64,000 nucleotides of DNA from Paractinoplanes durhamensis (GTDB taxonomy: Bacteria > Actinomycetota > Actinomycetes > Mycobacteriales > Micromonosporaceae). Each line of letters begins with the position of its first letter. Positions within the stretch are counted from its first letter, which is position 1. Positions 24,243 to 33,720 of this stretch are shown here, piece after piece. A program made the position numbers and the translations under genes. The notes beneath the pieces were generated by a model, which saw nothing but the letters and a program-made list of their open reading frames with translations, was not told the origin of the DNA and did not search any database. The DNA is taken from NCBI RefSeq assembly GCF_016862175.1, contig NZ_BOML01000021.1, positions 248,001-312,000 of the forward strand. The letters are read 5' to 3'.

Positions 24243-24412
24243 TTAATTCACCAAAAATACGAAATTTGCCCGCGGATCACGCCGCCCGGCGGCGGTCTGG
24301 CCTCTCGCCTGGTCGGCGCATGGAACTCGCCGGTACCCGGCCACCGTGGCGAACGTGGCCACCGCTGCGCCGGCGCCTTGCTCCCGCGTGGTCGACGGGA
24401 CAGACCCTGATT

Positions 24413-27118
24413 TCAGCTGCGGCCGACGACGTCGCCCACCTCGGTGCGGGACGAGACGCCCAGCTTTCGCAGGATGTTCGAGACGTGTACGGCGGCGGTC
24501 TTCGGTGAGATGTAGAGGCGCCGGGCCAGCTCGGTGTTGGTCAGGCCGTCGCTGATCAGCACCGCCACCTCGCGCTCGCGCGGGGTGAGCGCGGCCGGGC
24601 CGGTGACCGCGGCCGGCGCGTCGGCCGGGGCCAGGCCCAGCTGGGTGCGGACCCGGTCGAGCTGGGCCACCCGCCAGCCGCGCCACTGGCCCAGCAGCGA
24701 CGTCGCCGCCGCCACGTGCGCGGTGGCCTCCGCCCGCCGGTCGGCGGCGAGCAGGCAGCGGGCGGCGCCGACCCGGACCGTGCCGCGGGTCGCCGGCGCC
24801 AGGATGTGCGCCTCGATGATCGACTCGTAGCCGGCCAGGGCGTCCGCGTGCTGCCCGCGCACCTCGGCGAGCTGCGCGTCGACCAGGGTCCGGTAGGCGT
24901 CCCACACGTCGGCGTCGAGCAGCTCGCGGCCCATCTGGTCGAGCCGGTGCGCCGGCAGGCCGGCATCCAGCGCGGCGGCGACCAGGTCCTGCGCCTGCTC
25001 GCCGCTGCGCCACGACTGCCCGGCCAGCGCGGCGATGAACTCGTCCAGCGCCGCCTCGGCACGCGGCAGGTCACCGCGGCGGCAGGCGAGGTTGAAGGCC
25101 AGGCCGGGAATCACGGTCGGCGGGTTGTTGGGCACCGCGGCCAGGTCGGCGATGATCCGCTCGACCCCGTCCAGCTCGCCGGCCTCCAGATAGAGCCCGG
25201 CCAGGAAGACCCCGTGGTAGTCGGCCCAGCGGCCGCGGCGGCGCAGCCCGCTGTCCTGCTCGCGGCCCTCCTCCAGCGCGGCGATCGCGGCCCCCAGGTC
25301 GCCGGCCCGCACCGCCAGCCGGGCCCGGCCCTGGAAGTAGGTGGCCACCGCCATCGACTCGAAGCCGGCCCGCTCGGCGTCGACCCGCATCCGCTCCAGG
25401 GTCTCGGCGTGCTCGATCGGCGAACTGGGCGGCTCACCCTGCACCAGCATGTTGAGCGCACTGGCGGCGAGCACCCACTGCTCCGCCTTCTCCGCCTCGT
25501 CGACGACCGTGGCCAGGATCTTGCGGCCGTCGGCGGCGGTGTGCGGGCGCTCGGTGAGGGCCGACCCCTTCTCCAGCAGCGCGGTCAGCCGGATCGTCGG
25601 AAGGTCGAACTCCTCGGCCAGGGCGAGGGCCCGCTCGCACCAGAGCAGCGCGGCGTCGAGCTCGTCGCGCAGGTAGGCCGACTGCGCGATGGCGTTCATC
25701 GCCCGCGCCTGCCCCTCGCCCGGCGGGAGCTCCGCGATCAGCGTCTCGATCTCGTGCGTCAGGGTGCGCATCTCGGCCGGCTCGCGGGACTCCCAGGCGA
25801 TCCGGACCAGAAGGTAGAGCGCCTCGGAGCGGTCGATCGCGGCGCCGGCCAGATCGCGCCACCGCCGGCCGTAGCGCAGGGCGTCGTCGAGCAGGCCGGC
25901 CAGCCACGCCGCGCGGGCCGCGCCGGCCAGCAGGCCGGGGTCGTCGGGCAGCTCGTCGAGACCCATCTCGGCAAGTTGCAGGGCCTGATAGGCCGAACCG
26001 ATCGACAGGTAGAGCGCGGTGCCGCGGCGGGCGGCGGCGATCAGGTCGTCATAGCGCCCGGCGCCGCGCGCGTGGTGGGCCACCATCGCCGGATCGGAGG
26101 CGCCACCGGCCAGCAGCACGTCGAGCGCGGCCTCGTGCAGCCGGCGCCGCTGCCGGCCGAGCATCTGGTCGGCGATCGCCTCGCGGACCAGCGCGTGCCG
26201 GAAGGCGAACTCGTCCTCACCGGACTCGACCAGGACACCCCGGGTCACCAGGTCGCGCAGGACGGTGATCAACTCGTCCTCGCCGGTGCCGGTCACGTCG
26301 GCGAGCAGGTCGAACGGGATGCGGTGGCCGAGCACCGCGGCCGCCTCGACGATCCGGTGACTGACCGGGTCGAGGTCGTCGACCTGGCGGCGCAGCACGT
26401 CAGCCAGGCTCCACGGCAGCGGCTGCTCGACGAGGTCGTCCACCGCGTACCCCGGGAGGGCTCTTAAAAGCTCTTCCAGGAAGAAAGGGTTGCCGCCGGT
26501 GCGGTGGTGAAGAGCGGTGGCGGCGCGCAGCGGCGCCGGAGCGCCGGTGGCCGCCGCCAGCAGCGCCGCGGTCTGCGCGGGGGTGAGCCGATCCAGCCGG
26601 ACGTGGGTGACCGCGTGCCGGCGTTCCAGCCGGGCCAGCAGGCCCGCCACCGGTTGCCGCCGGGTCACCTCGTCCGGCCGGTAGGTGCCGATCAGCAGCC
26701 GCGGCCCGCGCTGGTCGGCGATCCGCTCGAACAGCGCCGCGCTCTCCGAGTCGGCCCAGTGCAGGTCCTCGAAGACGACGACGGCGGGGGAGTCACCGAT
26801 CAGGTCGGCCAGGATCGCGAGACCGATGTGCAGCCGCTCGACCGGGCTGTGCGCCGCGTCGGTGAGCGCGGCCAGCTGCTCCTCGTCGACCTCCGGCCGG
26901 CCGTCGATGGCGTCGAGCAGCACCTCGTAGGGCCGGGACAGCGAACCCGGCTCGGCCTGCCCGACCAGCACCACGGTCTCGGCCGGCAGGGTCGCCAGCA
27001 ATTCGCTGACCAGGCGGGTCTTGCCGATGCCGGGCTCGCCCGCGACGACCGCGACGGCCGGCTCACGCGCCGAAGCGAGCCGCGCCAGACGGCGCAGCTC
27101 GCTCTCCCGCCCGATCAT
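24413..27118 (-). CDS. LuxR-family regulator with N-terminal AAA ATPase (LAL type)
   Basis: 901 residues from ATG 27118; a GTG at 27151 would add 11 residues. I prefer the ATG because it overlaps the stop of the upstream small gene as TGATG. Domains: AAA ATPase with Walker A AGEPGIGKTR near residues 27-36 and Walker B VVFEDLHWAD; a long helical TPR-like middle; and a C-terminal LuxR helix-turn-helix (LTPREREVAVLISDGLTN; SPKTAAVHVSNILRKLGV). LAL/MalT-like regulators activate transcription in response to an inducer and ATP. No target is obvious in the neighbourhood. Length is normal for the family. Confidence 0.9.
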   Translation of the reverse strand: MIGRESELRRLARLASAREPAVAVVAGEPGIGKTRLVSELLATLPAETVVLVGQAEPGSLSRPYEVLLDAIDGRPEVDEEQLAALTDAAHSPVERLHIGLAILADLIGDSPAVVVFEDLHWADSESAALFERIADQRGPRLLIGTYRPDEVTRRQPVAGLLARLERRHAVTHVRLDRLTPAQTAALLAAATGAPAPLRAATALHHRTGGNPFFLEELLRALPGYAVDDLVEQPLPWSLADVLRRQVDDLDPVSHRIVEAAAVLGHRIPFDLLADVTGTGEDELITVLRDLVTRGVLVESGEDEFAFRHALVREAIADQMLGRQRRRLHEAALDVLLAGGASDPAMVAHHARGAGRYDDLIAAARRGTALYLSIGSAYQALQLAEMGLDELPDDPGLLAGAARAAWLAGLLDDALRYGRRWRDLAGAAIDRSEALYLLVRIAWESREPAEMRTLTHEIETLIAELPPGEGQARAMNAIAQSAYLRDELDAALLWCERALALAEEFDLPTIRLTALLEKGSALTERPHTAADGRKILATVVDEAEKAEQWVLAASALNMLVQGEPPSSPIEHAETLERMRVDAERAGFESMAVATYFQGRARLAVRAGDLGAAIAALEEGREQDSGLRRRGRWADYHGVFLAGLYLEAGELDGVERIIADLAAVPNNPPTVIPGLAFNLACRRGDLPRAEAALDEFIAALAGQSWRSGEQAQDLVAAALDAGLPAHRLDQMGRELLDADVWDAYRTLVDAQLAEVRGQHADALAGYESIIEAHILAPATRGTVRVGAARCLLAADRRAEATAHVAAATSLLGQWRGWRVAQLDRVRTQLGLAPADAPAAVTGPAALTPREREVAVLISDGLTNTELARRLYISPKTAAVHVSNILRKLGVSSRTEVGDVVGRS

Positions 27119-27312
27119 CACCGGGCTGGCACCACCGCGGAGGTTTCGCACGACGCAAGGTTACCGGCGGGCCGGCCCCGAACCGCCGGGGCTTTCCGGG
27201 CCTTGCGGGCGTCCCGCGCGCTTGCCAGCAGCCGGCGGCGGTCGGCCTCGGCGATCAGCTCACGGTGCCGGTCGTTGGCGAGGGTCAGCATCAGGTCCGA
27301 GTGGATCAACAT
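27118..27312 (-). CDS. Small conserved-looking protein upstream of the LAL regulator
   Basis: 64 residues from ATG 27312; an in-frame extension to 27354 is possible but less likely. The sequence begins MLIHSDLMLTLANDRHRELI and continues as a basic helix (EADRRRLLASARDARKARKA) with a low-complexity tail. No enzyme motif. I do not recognise a named family; short actinomycete proteins with a LANDRHRELI-like start are familiar but of unknown function. Its TGA overlaps the regulator's ATG, so the two are probably translated from one transcript. Confidence 0.6.
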   Translation of the reverse strand: MLIHSDLMLTLANDRHRELIAEADRRRLLASARDARKARKAPAVRGRPAGNLASCETSAVVPAR

Positions 27313-27468
27313 GGCTTGGCTCCCTTGTTTCTCTGTCCGCCGGTGATGACTCAATTCTTGGCTGAGGCGGGCCTGGCCACATCGGGAGCGTTGCCCTATC
27401 TTCGCTGGTCAGGGGTACTTACGCGGGCCGGTCGGAGCCGTCTAGGCATACCTACTAGGGTCGCTGCG

Positions 27469-28446
27469 ATGGGGCGTACGGTCATCGTCGGCGACATCCA
27501 CGGCTGCTTCGACGAGCTGGTCGAGCTGCTCGATCGGGTCGATCTCCAACCGGACGATCTGCTGGTCAGCGTGGGTGACCTGGTCGACCGCGGCCCCGCG
27601 CCGGGCGAGGTGACCGGGCTGTTCCGGGAGCGCCCGAACTCGATCGCGGTCATGGGTAACCACGAACGTAAGCATGTCCGCGGGATCTTCTCCTATGCGC
27701 AGGAGATCACCCGGCTGCAGCTGGGCGACCGGTATGCCGAGACGGTCGACTGGATGCGGACGCTGCCCTACTTCTTCGAGAACGACGACGTCCGGGTGGT
27801 GCACGCCGCGATCCTTTCCGGAATTCCGCTCGCCGAGCAGCGGGCGGCGATCCTGTGCGGCTCGACCAGCGGTGAGCAGGAACTGGCCGCGATGTTCCCG
27901 GGCACCTACTGGCCGGAGCACTACACCGACGCCAAGCCGGTCGCGTTCGGCCACCACGTCACCGGCCCGGAGCCGATGGTCCTCGACGGCCGCATCTACG
28001 GCCTGGACACCGGCGCCTGCCACGGCGGGAACCTGACGGCCTTGTGCATCCCCGATTTCACCATCCACGCGGTCCCGGCCCGGACGGACTACTGGTCGAT
28101 CGCCAAGCGCGCGTGGCAGTTGCCGGTCCTGCAGGCCCGGCCCTGGCTCGACCTCACCTGGGACGAGCTGGCCGAGGCGATCCGCCGCTACGCCCGCCCG
28201 GAAACGCAGGACTGGCTGGACGGCCGCGCGGACTGGGCCGCCGGGCTGCGGGCGAGGTTTCCGGCCATGGCGGCCGAGGCGAACCGGCTCGCCGCCGAAC
28301 TCACCGCCGAGCAGATGCGGGCGCACCCGGCGGCGGCCCTGCTGTTCCAGGCCCGGGCCGGCCGGCTCGACGAGACGAGCCTCGCCCGCAAGTGCCGCAC
28401 CCCGCGCCGGACCATCGAGCTGATCGATGCGCTGGGGCTCCCGTGA
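27469..28446 (+). CDS. PPP-type metallophosphatase
   Basis: 325 residues from ATG 27469; the open frame further upstream has no matching sequence. The calcineurin-like metal-binding motifs are in order: GDIHG (residues 8-12), GDLVDRG (near 39-45), GNHE (near 68-71) and GHH near residue 164, as in bacterial PPP serine/threonine or bis-nucleoside tetraphosphate phosphatases. The C-terminal 130 residues are helical and not typical of ApaH; they include WLDLTWDELAEAIRRYARP. Cytoplasmic. Substrate unresolved: protein phosphoserine/threonine or nucleotide. It stands alone, divergent from the small gene at 27312. Confidence 0.85.
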   Translation: MGRTVIVGDIHGCFDELVELLDRVDLQPDDLLVSVGDLVDRGPAPGEVTGLFRERPNSIAVMGNHERKHVRGIFSYAQEITRLQLGDRYAETVDWMRTLPYFFENDDVRVVHAAILSGIPLAEQRAAILCGSTSGEQELAAMFPGTYWPEHYTDAKPVAFGHHVTGPEPMVLDGRIYGLDTGACHGGNLTALCIPDFTIHAVPARTDYWSIAKRAWQLPVLQARPWLDLTWDELAEAIRRYARPETQDWLDGRADWAAGLRARFPAMAAEANRLAAELTAEQMRAHPAAALLFQARAGRLDETSLARKCRTPRRTIELIDALGLP

Positions 28447-28602
28447 CGAGTCGGCACGGCCGCAGGTTGCAGCATCGAGCAAGAAGAGATGTGCGTCTCC
28501 TGTGCAACTCCCATGAACGTGCCACGTCGTTGACCAGCGGTCCGGCAACGGCCGCTCGTTGGCCAGCCTTTCCCACGTAATGATCACGAAGGGGAGGGAC
28601 CG

Positions 28603-29568
28603 ATGAGCTGCGTGCCGCGATTGTCCGTAGTCGTGCCCGTGTTCAACGAGGAGGACGTGCTGCCGCTGTTCGCGGACCGGATCCGTCCCGTACTCGATGA
28701 CCTCGCCGTGCCGTACGAGGTGCTGGCCGTCGACGACGGCAGCCGGGACGCCACCCCGGCCGTACTGGAACTGATGCGCCGGCGGTGGCCGCAGCTGCGC
28801 GTCGTGAGGCTGCGCCGCAACAGCGGCCACCAGAATGCGCTGACCGCCGGCCTGCACCGGGCCCGCGGGCAGTACGTGGTCAGCATCGACGTCGACCTGC
28901 AGGACCCGCCGGAGGTCATCGGCGAGATGCTGCGCCTGGCCGAGACCGACGGCCTCGACGTGGTGCACGGCGTGCGGGCCGACCGCAGCAGCGACAGCGC
29001 GTTCAAACGCGGGACGGCCGGGCTCTACTACCGGCTGGTGCGCCGGGTGGTCGGGGCCGAGGTGCCGCCCAACGCCGGCGATTTCCGGCTGCTCAGCCGG
29101 ACGGCGGTGGACGCCCTGACCGGCCTGCCCGAGCACCGCCCGGTCTACCGCCTGCTGGTGCCGTGGCTGGGCCTGCCCAGCGGCGAGGTGACCTACACCC
29201 GGGAGCGCCGGGCGGCCGGCCGCTCGAAATACCCGCTCGGCAAGATGATCCGGCTCGCCCTCGACAGCTTCACCGGCTTCTCGGCCGCCCCGCTGCGGGT
29301 CGCGACCTGGCTGGGCTGCGCCGGCATCGTGCTGTGCATGATGCTCGCGGCGGCCGGCCTGGCCGCCCACCTGTGGGGCACGGTGGTGCCCGGCTGGACG
29401 TCGATCCTGGTGGCGATCGTGTTCCTGGGCGCGCTGCAGCTGCTCTGCCTGGGCCTGCTCGGCGAGTACGTGGCGCGCATCTTCACCACCCTGCAGGGCC
29501 GCCCCGACTACGTGGTCGCCGCCGACTCGGCCGTGCAAGAGACCCGTGACTATGCGGGCGTCCGGTGA
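28603..29568 (+). CDS. GT2 glycosyltransferase, polyprenyl-phosphate sugar synthase type
   Basis: 321 residues from ATG 28603, preceded by a purine-rich GGGGAGGGA. Family GT2 of the dolichol-phosphate mannose synthase/GtrB type: nucleotide-binding VVVPVFNEED and AVDDGSRD, metal-binding DVDLQDPPE, acceptor region NAGDFRLLSR and AAGRSKYPLGK, and two C-terminal membrane helices (about 235-260 and 270-295). It should transfer a sugar from a nucleotide donor to polyprenyl phosphate at the membrane's inner face. It overlaps the next gene by four bases (GTGA), and that gene encodes a membrane mannosyltransferase-like protein that could use the product. Confidence 0.9.
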   Translation: MSCVPRLSVVVPVFNEEDVLPLFADRIRPVLDDLAVPYEVLAVDDGSRDATPAVLELMRRRWPQLRVVRLRRNSGHQNALTAGLHRARGQYVVSIDVDLQDPPEVIGEMLRLAETDGLDVVHGVRADRSSDSAFKRGTAGLYYRLVRRVVGAEVPPNAGDFRLLSRTAVDALTGLPEHRPVYRLLVPWLGLPSGEVTYTRERRAAGRSKYPLGKMIRLALDSFTGFSAAPLRVATWLGCAGIVLCMMLAAAGLAAHLWGTVVPGWTSILVAIVFLGALQLLCLGLLGEYVARIFTTLQGRPDYVVAADSAVQETRDYAGVR

Positions 29569-30767
29569 CCACTCTGCTCACCGCGCCCGCGCCGGTCGCC
29601 GACCCGGTCACCGCGCCGCTCGTCGCGCCCGGCCGCCGTCCCTGGCGGGCCGCGTTCCTGGCCTCGCCGGCCGTGTGGGCCGCGGTCACCGTCATGCACC
29701 TGGTGGTCAGCGCGATGGCCTGGCTGCCCCGCGCCGACGGCCAGACCCCGGACCTGGCCACGATGTTCCTGGGCTGGAACCGCTGGGACGCCGGCCACTA
29801 CATCCGGATCGCCGAGAGCGGCTACCACCTGGGCCCCGGCTTCCCGGCGTTCTTCCCGCTCTACCCGCTGCTGATCCGGATCGGCGACGCGGTGCTGCCG
29901 GGCGGTGCCCTGGTCAGCGCCCTGGTCGTGGCGAACGCGGCCGCGATCGGCGCCCTCGCGGTGCTGCACCGCTTGGCCGAGTACGAGTTCGGTCCGCGGG
30001 TCGCCCAGCGGGCCACCTGGTACCTGGCCGCGTTCCCGACCGGCTTCTTCCTCTTCATCGGCTACAACGAGTCGCTGTTCCTGCTGCTGGCGGTGGGTGC
30101 GCTGTACGCCGGCCGGCGTGGGCACTGGTGGCTGGCCGGCGCGCTGGGCGCGCTGTCCTCGGCCACCCGGCTGTTCGGCCTGCTGCTGATGGTCCCGCTG
30201 GCGATCGAATACCTGCGCCAGATCGGATGGCGGCCGCGCCGGCTCCGCCCGGACGTGCTGGCGCTGGGCCTGGTGCCGGTGGGCGTGCTCGCCTACAGCG
30301 TCTACTGCTGGGTGGAGCTGGGCAATCCGCTGGCGTTCAGCGCCGCCCAGGACCAGTGGGGCCGCCGCTACACGGTCCCCGGCGAGGCGTGGCTGATCGC
30401 ACTCCGCCAGATGGACCACGGCCTGCTGTCGAAGTCCACCTTGGGTGCGCTGCTCGACGCCGGCACCATCCTGGTCGCCGTGGTGCTGCTGATCCTGTGC
30501 GTGGCCGGCCCGGTCAAGTTCCGCCGGGACCAGCTCTACCTGGTGGTGCAGGGCGCGCTGACCCTGGTCTTCCTGATGTCGACGGAGGTGGGCGGCCGCT
30601 CGATGCAGTCGTCGGCCCGCTACGCGATGGAGGCGGTGGCGATCTTCCTCGTGCTGGCCCGGCTGGGCGCCAACCAGGTCGTGGACCGGACCGTCCTGCT
30701 GATCGGCGCCGGCCTGCAGGCCGTGTTCCTGGCCGTCTTCATGGCCGGAACGTTCCTCATCGCTTGA
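29565..30767 (+). CDS. PIG-V/GT-C-type membrane mannosyltransferase
   Basis: 400 residues, GTG 29565 overlapping the GT2 stop. Polytopic protein with about 8-9 hydrophobic segments. The first outer loop contains NRWDAGHYIRIAESGY, the acidic loop typical of the PIG-V (GPI mannosyltransferase 2) related bacterial GT-C enzymes that use polyprenyl-phosphate sugars. The GT2 partner upstream could supply polyprenyl-phosphate mannose, and the pair probably adds a sugar to a lipid, polysaccharide or protein outside the membrane. The acceptor is unknown. Confidence 0.82.
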   Translation: MTTLLTAPAPVADPVTAPLVAPGRRPWRAAFLASPAVWAAVTVMHLVVSAMAWLPRADGQTPDLATMFLGWNRWDAGHYIRIAESGYHLGPGFPAFFPLYPLLIRIGDAVLPGGALVSALVVANAAAIGALAVLHRLAEYEFGPRVAQRATWYLAAFPTGFFLFIGYNESLFLLLAVGALYAGRRGHWWLAGALGALSSATRLFGLLLMVPLAIEYLRQIGWRPRRLRPDVLALGLVPVGVLAYSVYCWVELGNPLAFSAAQDQWGRRYTVPGEAWLIALRQMDHGLLSKSTLGALLDAGTILVAVVLLILCVAGPVKFRRDQLYLVVQGALTLVFLMSTEVGGRSMQSSARYAMEAVAIFLVLARLGANQVVDRTVLLIGAGLQAVFLAVFMAGTFLIA

Positions 30768-30936
30768 TCGGCGGACTGAGCACCATCGACCGGCTCACCC
30801 AGACCCTGGCCGTGGAGCTCACCCAGGACGACGACTTCGCGGGACGCCACCGGCGCAAGACTTGAAGCCCGCCGCGCGGGCGGGTGCGAGATCATGGAAT
30901 CGGGGCGCCGCGGGGGCGTGGAGAGGTGCCGAGTTC

Positions 30937-32010
30937 ATGGTGACTGTGCTGTTCGACGAGCCGCGGGTATTTCTTTCGTACGGGTCCGCGTCGCTGATGT
31001 GCGGGGACGACCTCGACGACGTCGACCTCGACGCGCCGTGGGCCGACGAGAGCAACGGGTTGTGCGGCGCCGGTGTGCCGGGCTACCTGCAGTTCCAGGT
31101 CGGCACGCACACCGGGTGGGTGCCTTTCCGGCTCGAGTTGCACGACGCCGAGCCGGTGCTCGACCCGGCGTGGGAAGAGGTCGTGGAGGTTTCGTTCACG
31201 GCGCTCTCCGAGGAGGCGTCGCTGACCGGGCTGATGGGCGACCGGCACGAGTTCACCGTGCCACGCGGCGACTATCGGGTCCGATACTGCGTTCGCGGCT
31301 TCGAGGAGGCCGACGAGGTCGAGGGGACGCCGGACTCGTACCTGCTGCAGTTCTGGCCGGGCGCGCCGGCGCCGGGCCGGATCGTCAAGCAGACCGGCGA
31401 GCGAGCGGCCTACTGGCACCGGGCACGGCGCACGCTGACCGAGCCGGAACAGCAGGAGAACGAGCAGGCCGCGGTCGACGAGCTCGAACAGCGGGCGCGC
31501 GAGCGGTGGGGTGGCCGCGTGCCGTCCGAGCGGCTGCGCCGCACCTTGGAGTTCGGCGTCGGCCTCTACCTGGAGGTCCTTTCCCGGCTCGACATGGACC
31601 TGGAGTTCGCACTGGCCGACGCCGACGACCGGACGCACCGCCAGGTGGCGGCCTGGGCGGCGGTGCAGTGCCTGGAGGAGGCCGGCCTGATCGGGCTGCC
31701 GCAGCTGGCCCCGGCCGTAGCCGCGCTGCGCCGAGGCGACCCGGCCCCGCCGCCCTTCGACGACTCCGGCCATTGCTGGAGCGTGCTCCGACAGGCGCAG
31801 CCACCGCGCACCAGCCGACCGTCGCCGCCCGACGGCGACTACGAGCAGTCACCCCAGGACTGGGCCATCACCACCCTGTTCCACTCGGCCGAGGAGGACT
31901 CCCTGGTGGCCGCGATGGAGGTGGTGGTCTGCCTGGCCTTCGTACACGGCCGCGACGGCTACCACCAGGCCTACGCCGCCCTGCGAACGCAGTTCCCGCA
32001 GCTGCGATGA
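30937..32010 (+). CDS. Hypothetical acidic protein
   Basis: 357 residues from ATG 30937, with GAGAGG upstream. I do not recognise the family as a whole. The N-terminal 140 residues look like a beta-rich domain (VTVLFDEPRVFLSYGSASLM; EFTVPRGDYRVRYCVRGFEE; SYLLQFWPG) similar to immunity- or SMI1-adjacent proteins of actinomycetes. A charged helical middle (LTEPEQQENEQAAVDELEQR) and an alpha-helical C-terminal half follow. No signal peptide or membrane helix. It stands alone, 36 bases before the HicB-like gene. An immunity-type role is possible but not supported by motifs. Confidence 0.7.
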   Translation: MVTVLFDEPRVFLSYGSASLMCGDDLDDVDLDAPWADESNGLCGAGVPGYLQFQVGTHTGWVPFRLELHDAEPVLDPAWEEVVEVSFTALSEEASLTGLMGDRHEFTVPRGDYRVRYCVRGFEEADEVEGTPDSYLLQFWPGAPAPGRIVKQTGERAAYWHRARRTLTEPEQQENEQAAVDELEQRARERWGGRVPSERLRRTLEFGVGLYLEVLSRLDMDLEFALADADDRTHRQVAAWAAVQCLEEAGLIGLPQLAPAVAALRRGDPAPPPFDDSGHCWSVLRQAQPPRTSRPSPPDGDYEQSPQDWAITTLFHSAEEDSLVAAMEVVVCLAFVHGRDGYHQAYAALRTQFPQLR

Positions 32011-32027
32011 GCGCCAATGATGGTCGT

Positions 32028-32040
32028 ACGACTATAGTCA
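32028..32040 (+). promoter_or_regulatory. Palindromic promoter/operator of the HicB-like gene
   Basis: ACGACTATAGTC at 32028-32039 contains the perfect palindrome GACTATAGTC. Within it TATAGT (32033-32038) sits seven bases before the A of the HicB-like ATG, exactly where a -10 box would direct a leaderless transcript. The same 12 bases recur at 38391-38402 upstream of an XRE regulator. Confidence 0.55.
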
Positions 32041-32045
32041 TGTGA

Positions 32046-32225
32046 ATGTACTCGGGGCAGCTTCGGACCGTTGCCGTGTCGGTCCTCGTTGAGCAGGACG
32101 AGGACGGGGTGTGGTGCGCTCACGCCCGGCTGCGCCCAGGCTTGGGTGCACATGGCGAGGGTGACACCGCGGAAGCCGCACTGGATGACCTGCGAGAGGC
32201 GCTCGCCGGCCTGATCGCGCCCTGA
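32046..32225 (+). CDS. HicB-like antitoxin-type protein, 59 aa
   Basis: ATG 32046 to TGA 32225. The sequence shows the HicB half-fold: VAVSVLVEQDEDGVWCAHAR, then GLGAHGEGDTAEAALDDLRE and ALAGLI, i.e. an edge strand, a G-D-T turn and a helix with A-L-x-x-L-R-E-A-L. HicB proteins neutralise HicA RNases. There is no HicA reading frame on either side, so it is an orphan or has another partner. No ribosome site precedes the ATG, which with the adjacent -10-like palindrome suggests leaderless translation. Confidence 0.7.
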   Translation: MYSGQLRTVAVSVLVEQDEDGVWCAHARLRPGLGAHGEGDTAEAALDDLREALAGLIAP

Positions 32226-32249
32226 CCTCGCCCGGGCCGGCGGTGGGAT

Positions 32250-33605
32250 TCACTCGTGGGCGACCGCTTTCCGGCCTTGCAGTGATGCGCGGTCGGCGGC
32301 GGCCCGGCCTGATGCCCAGCCCTGCCGGTTGTTGATGGTTGTCGTGTGCTGTGTCAGGTGGGGGAACTGTTTGTCGAACGCGTTGCGTACGGCCTCGTCG
32401 CGGGCCGCGAGCACGGGTAGCAGCTGGCTGCTGACTGCCGAGTCGGCCGCTTCCTCGCCGATCTCGTCGGTGGTGGCGCTGAGTCGTTCACCGATGCGCG
32501 TCGCGTACGCCGTCAGGAAAGACTGCCGGAACGAGCGGGTGGTGTTACGTCCGTACGCGTCAATGCTGGGTTTGGCCTTTGTCATTGCCCGGGTTGCCTG
32601 CACGAGCAGTGATGTGAACAGCAACTCGGTGGAGTCCAGATCCTGCGGGAAGCCGACTACGGTGGTGAATCCGAACCGCTTCGCCCATACCGCCCGGCAG
32701 CTGTTCGCCTCCGCGACGACCTGAAGCAGCAGTGACTTCGGCGCCTCGTACGGATTGTCGACGGCGATCCGGCGGGTGACCGGCTGGTCGCGTTGGCCGG
32801 TCGTGGCCACCAGCAGGGCGTGGTCGATCCGGTGCCGCGCCATCAACTCCTGGGCCTTGGCGGTGAACGCATCGGCCTCCTCCGGGAAGTCGGTGGACTC
32901 CGCCTTGGCCAGCAACGCCCGCACCCGGTCCAGCATCCGTTGATCGAGGTCCGCCGGCGCGGACACCGCGGCCGGGCGCGCATCCCCGGGCGCCGGGCCG
33001 ACCACCTCGATCGCCGGCAACGACGCGAGCAGAGTGAGTACGTCGATGAACGCGGTGACCACGGTGGCGCGGTCCACGCCCTGCCGGTCGGCCCAGGTCG
33101 TCACGTAGTGGTCGTCGTGTTCCCACCAGACCTCGGCTTCGAGTGCGACCAGCTGTGCATGCCACCGCTGGTCGACGGTCGCCTTCGGATAGTCGCGCAT
33201 CTGTGCCGCGATGGCATCGACAAGCAGACGGCCGTGCCGGGCGGTGGATTCGCGGCGCGCCACCCGGACCAACTCGGCCGGCTGCCAGCCGCGCCGCCAC
33301 GCCTGCTCCACATCGCGCAGCAGCCTGGCCAGCAGGACACGGTTGACGACCTGGATCCCGGTCGCACCGCCCGGACCCATGATCAACAGGGCGCTGCACT
33401 GGTCGAGCTCGGCGCTGTCGCCGTCGTACCGAGCATGAATCGCTTGATCGATGATCTGTTCCGCGAGCTCGGTCTGCGCCGGAACACGCGGTGCACCGAA
33501 CAGGCCCAGCGGATCGGCGTCGGCGGGACCCGCGGACCTCCGGCGTTGCGCGGCTTCCGCCGCCTTCCGCTTGGCCTTGTGCCGCTCGCGACTGTTCTTG
33601 CCCAT
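32250..33605 (-). CDS. DUF2786 domain protein
   Basis: 451 residues from ATG 33605 with GGAG four bases upstream; the in-frame stretch to 33650 lacks support. It starts with a very basic helix (MGKNSRERHKAKRKAAEAAQ). The centre holds the DUF2786 segment RMLDRVRALLAKAESTDFPE, EADAFTAKAQELMARHRID, a domain of unknown function found in phage and bacterial proteins and sometimes linked to metallopeptidase-like C-termini. The following part (SCRAVWAKRFGFTTVVGFPQ) is conserved in the same family. Cytoplasmic, monocistronic. Role unknown. Confidence 0.8.
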   Translation of the reverse strand: MGKNSRERHKAKRKAAEAAQRRRSAGPADADPLGLFGAPRVPAQTELAEQIIDQAIHARYDGDSAELDQCSALLIMGPGGATGIQVVNRVLLARLLRDVEQAWRRGWQPAELVRVARRESTARHGRLLVDAIAAQMRDYPKATVDQRWHAQLVALEAEVWWEHDDHYVTTWADRQGVDRATVVTAFIDVLTLLASLPAIEVVGPAPGDARPAAVSAPADLDQRMLDRVRALLAKAESTDFPEEADAFTAKAQELMARHRIDHALLVATTGQRDQPVTRRIAVDNPYEAPKSLLLQVVAEANSCRAVWAKRFGFTTVVGFPQDLDSTELLFTSLLVQATRAMTKAKPSIDAYGRNTTRSFRQSFLTAYATRIGERLSATTDEIGEEAADSAVSSQLLPVLAARDEAVRNAFDKQFPHLTQHTTTINNRQGWASGRAAADRASLQGRKAVAHE

Positions 33606-33720
33606 TGATCTCCGCTCCACCCGATTCCGGCAGCCGTCAACGCTACCCAAGCCGCCAAGCTCATGGACGCACTCGATCGGGTGGAATCGGCCTCCTACAT
33701 GATCTTGCTACGGTCGGACG

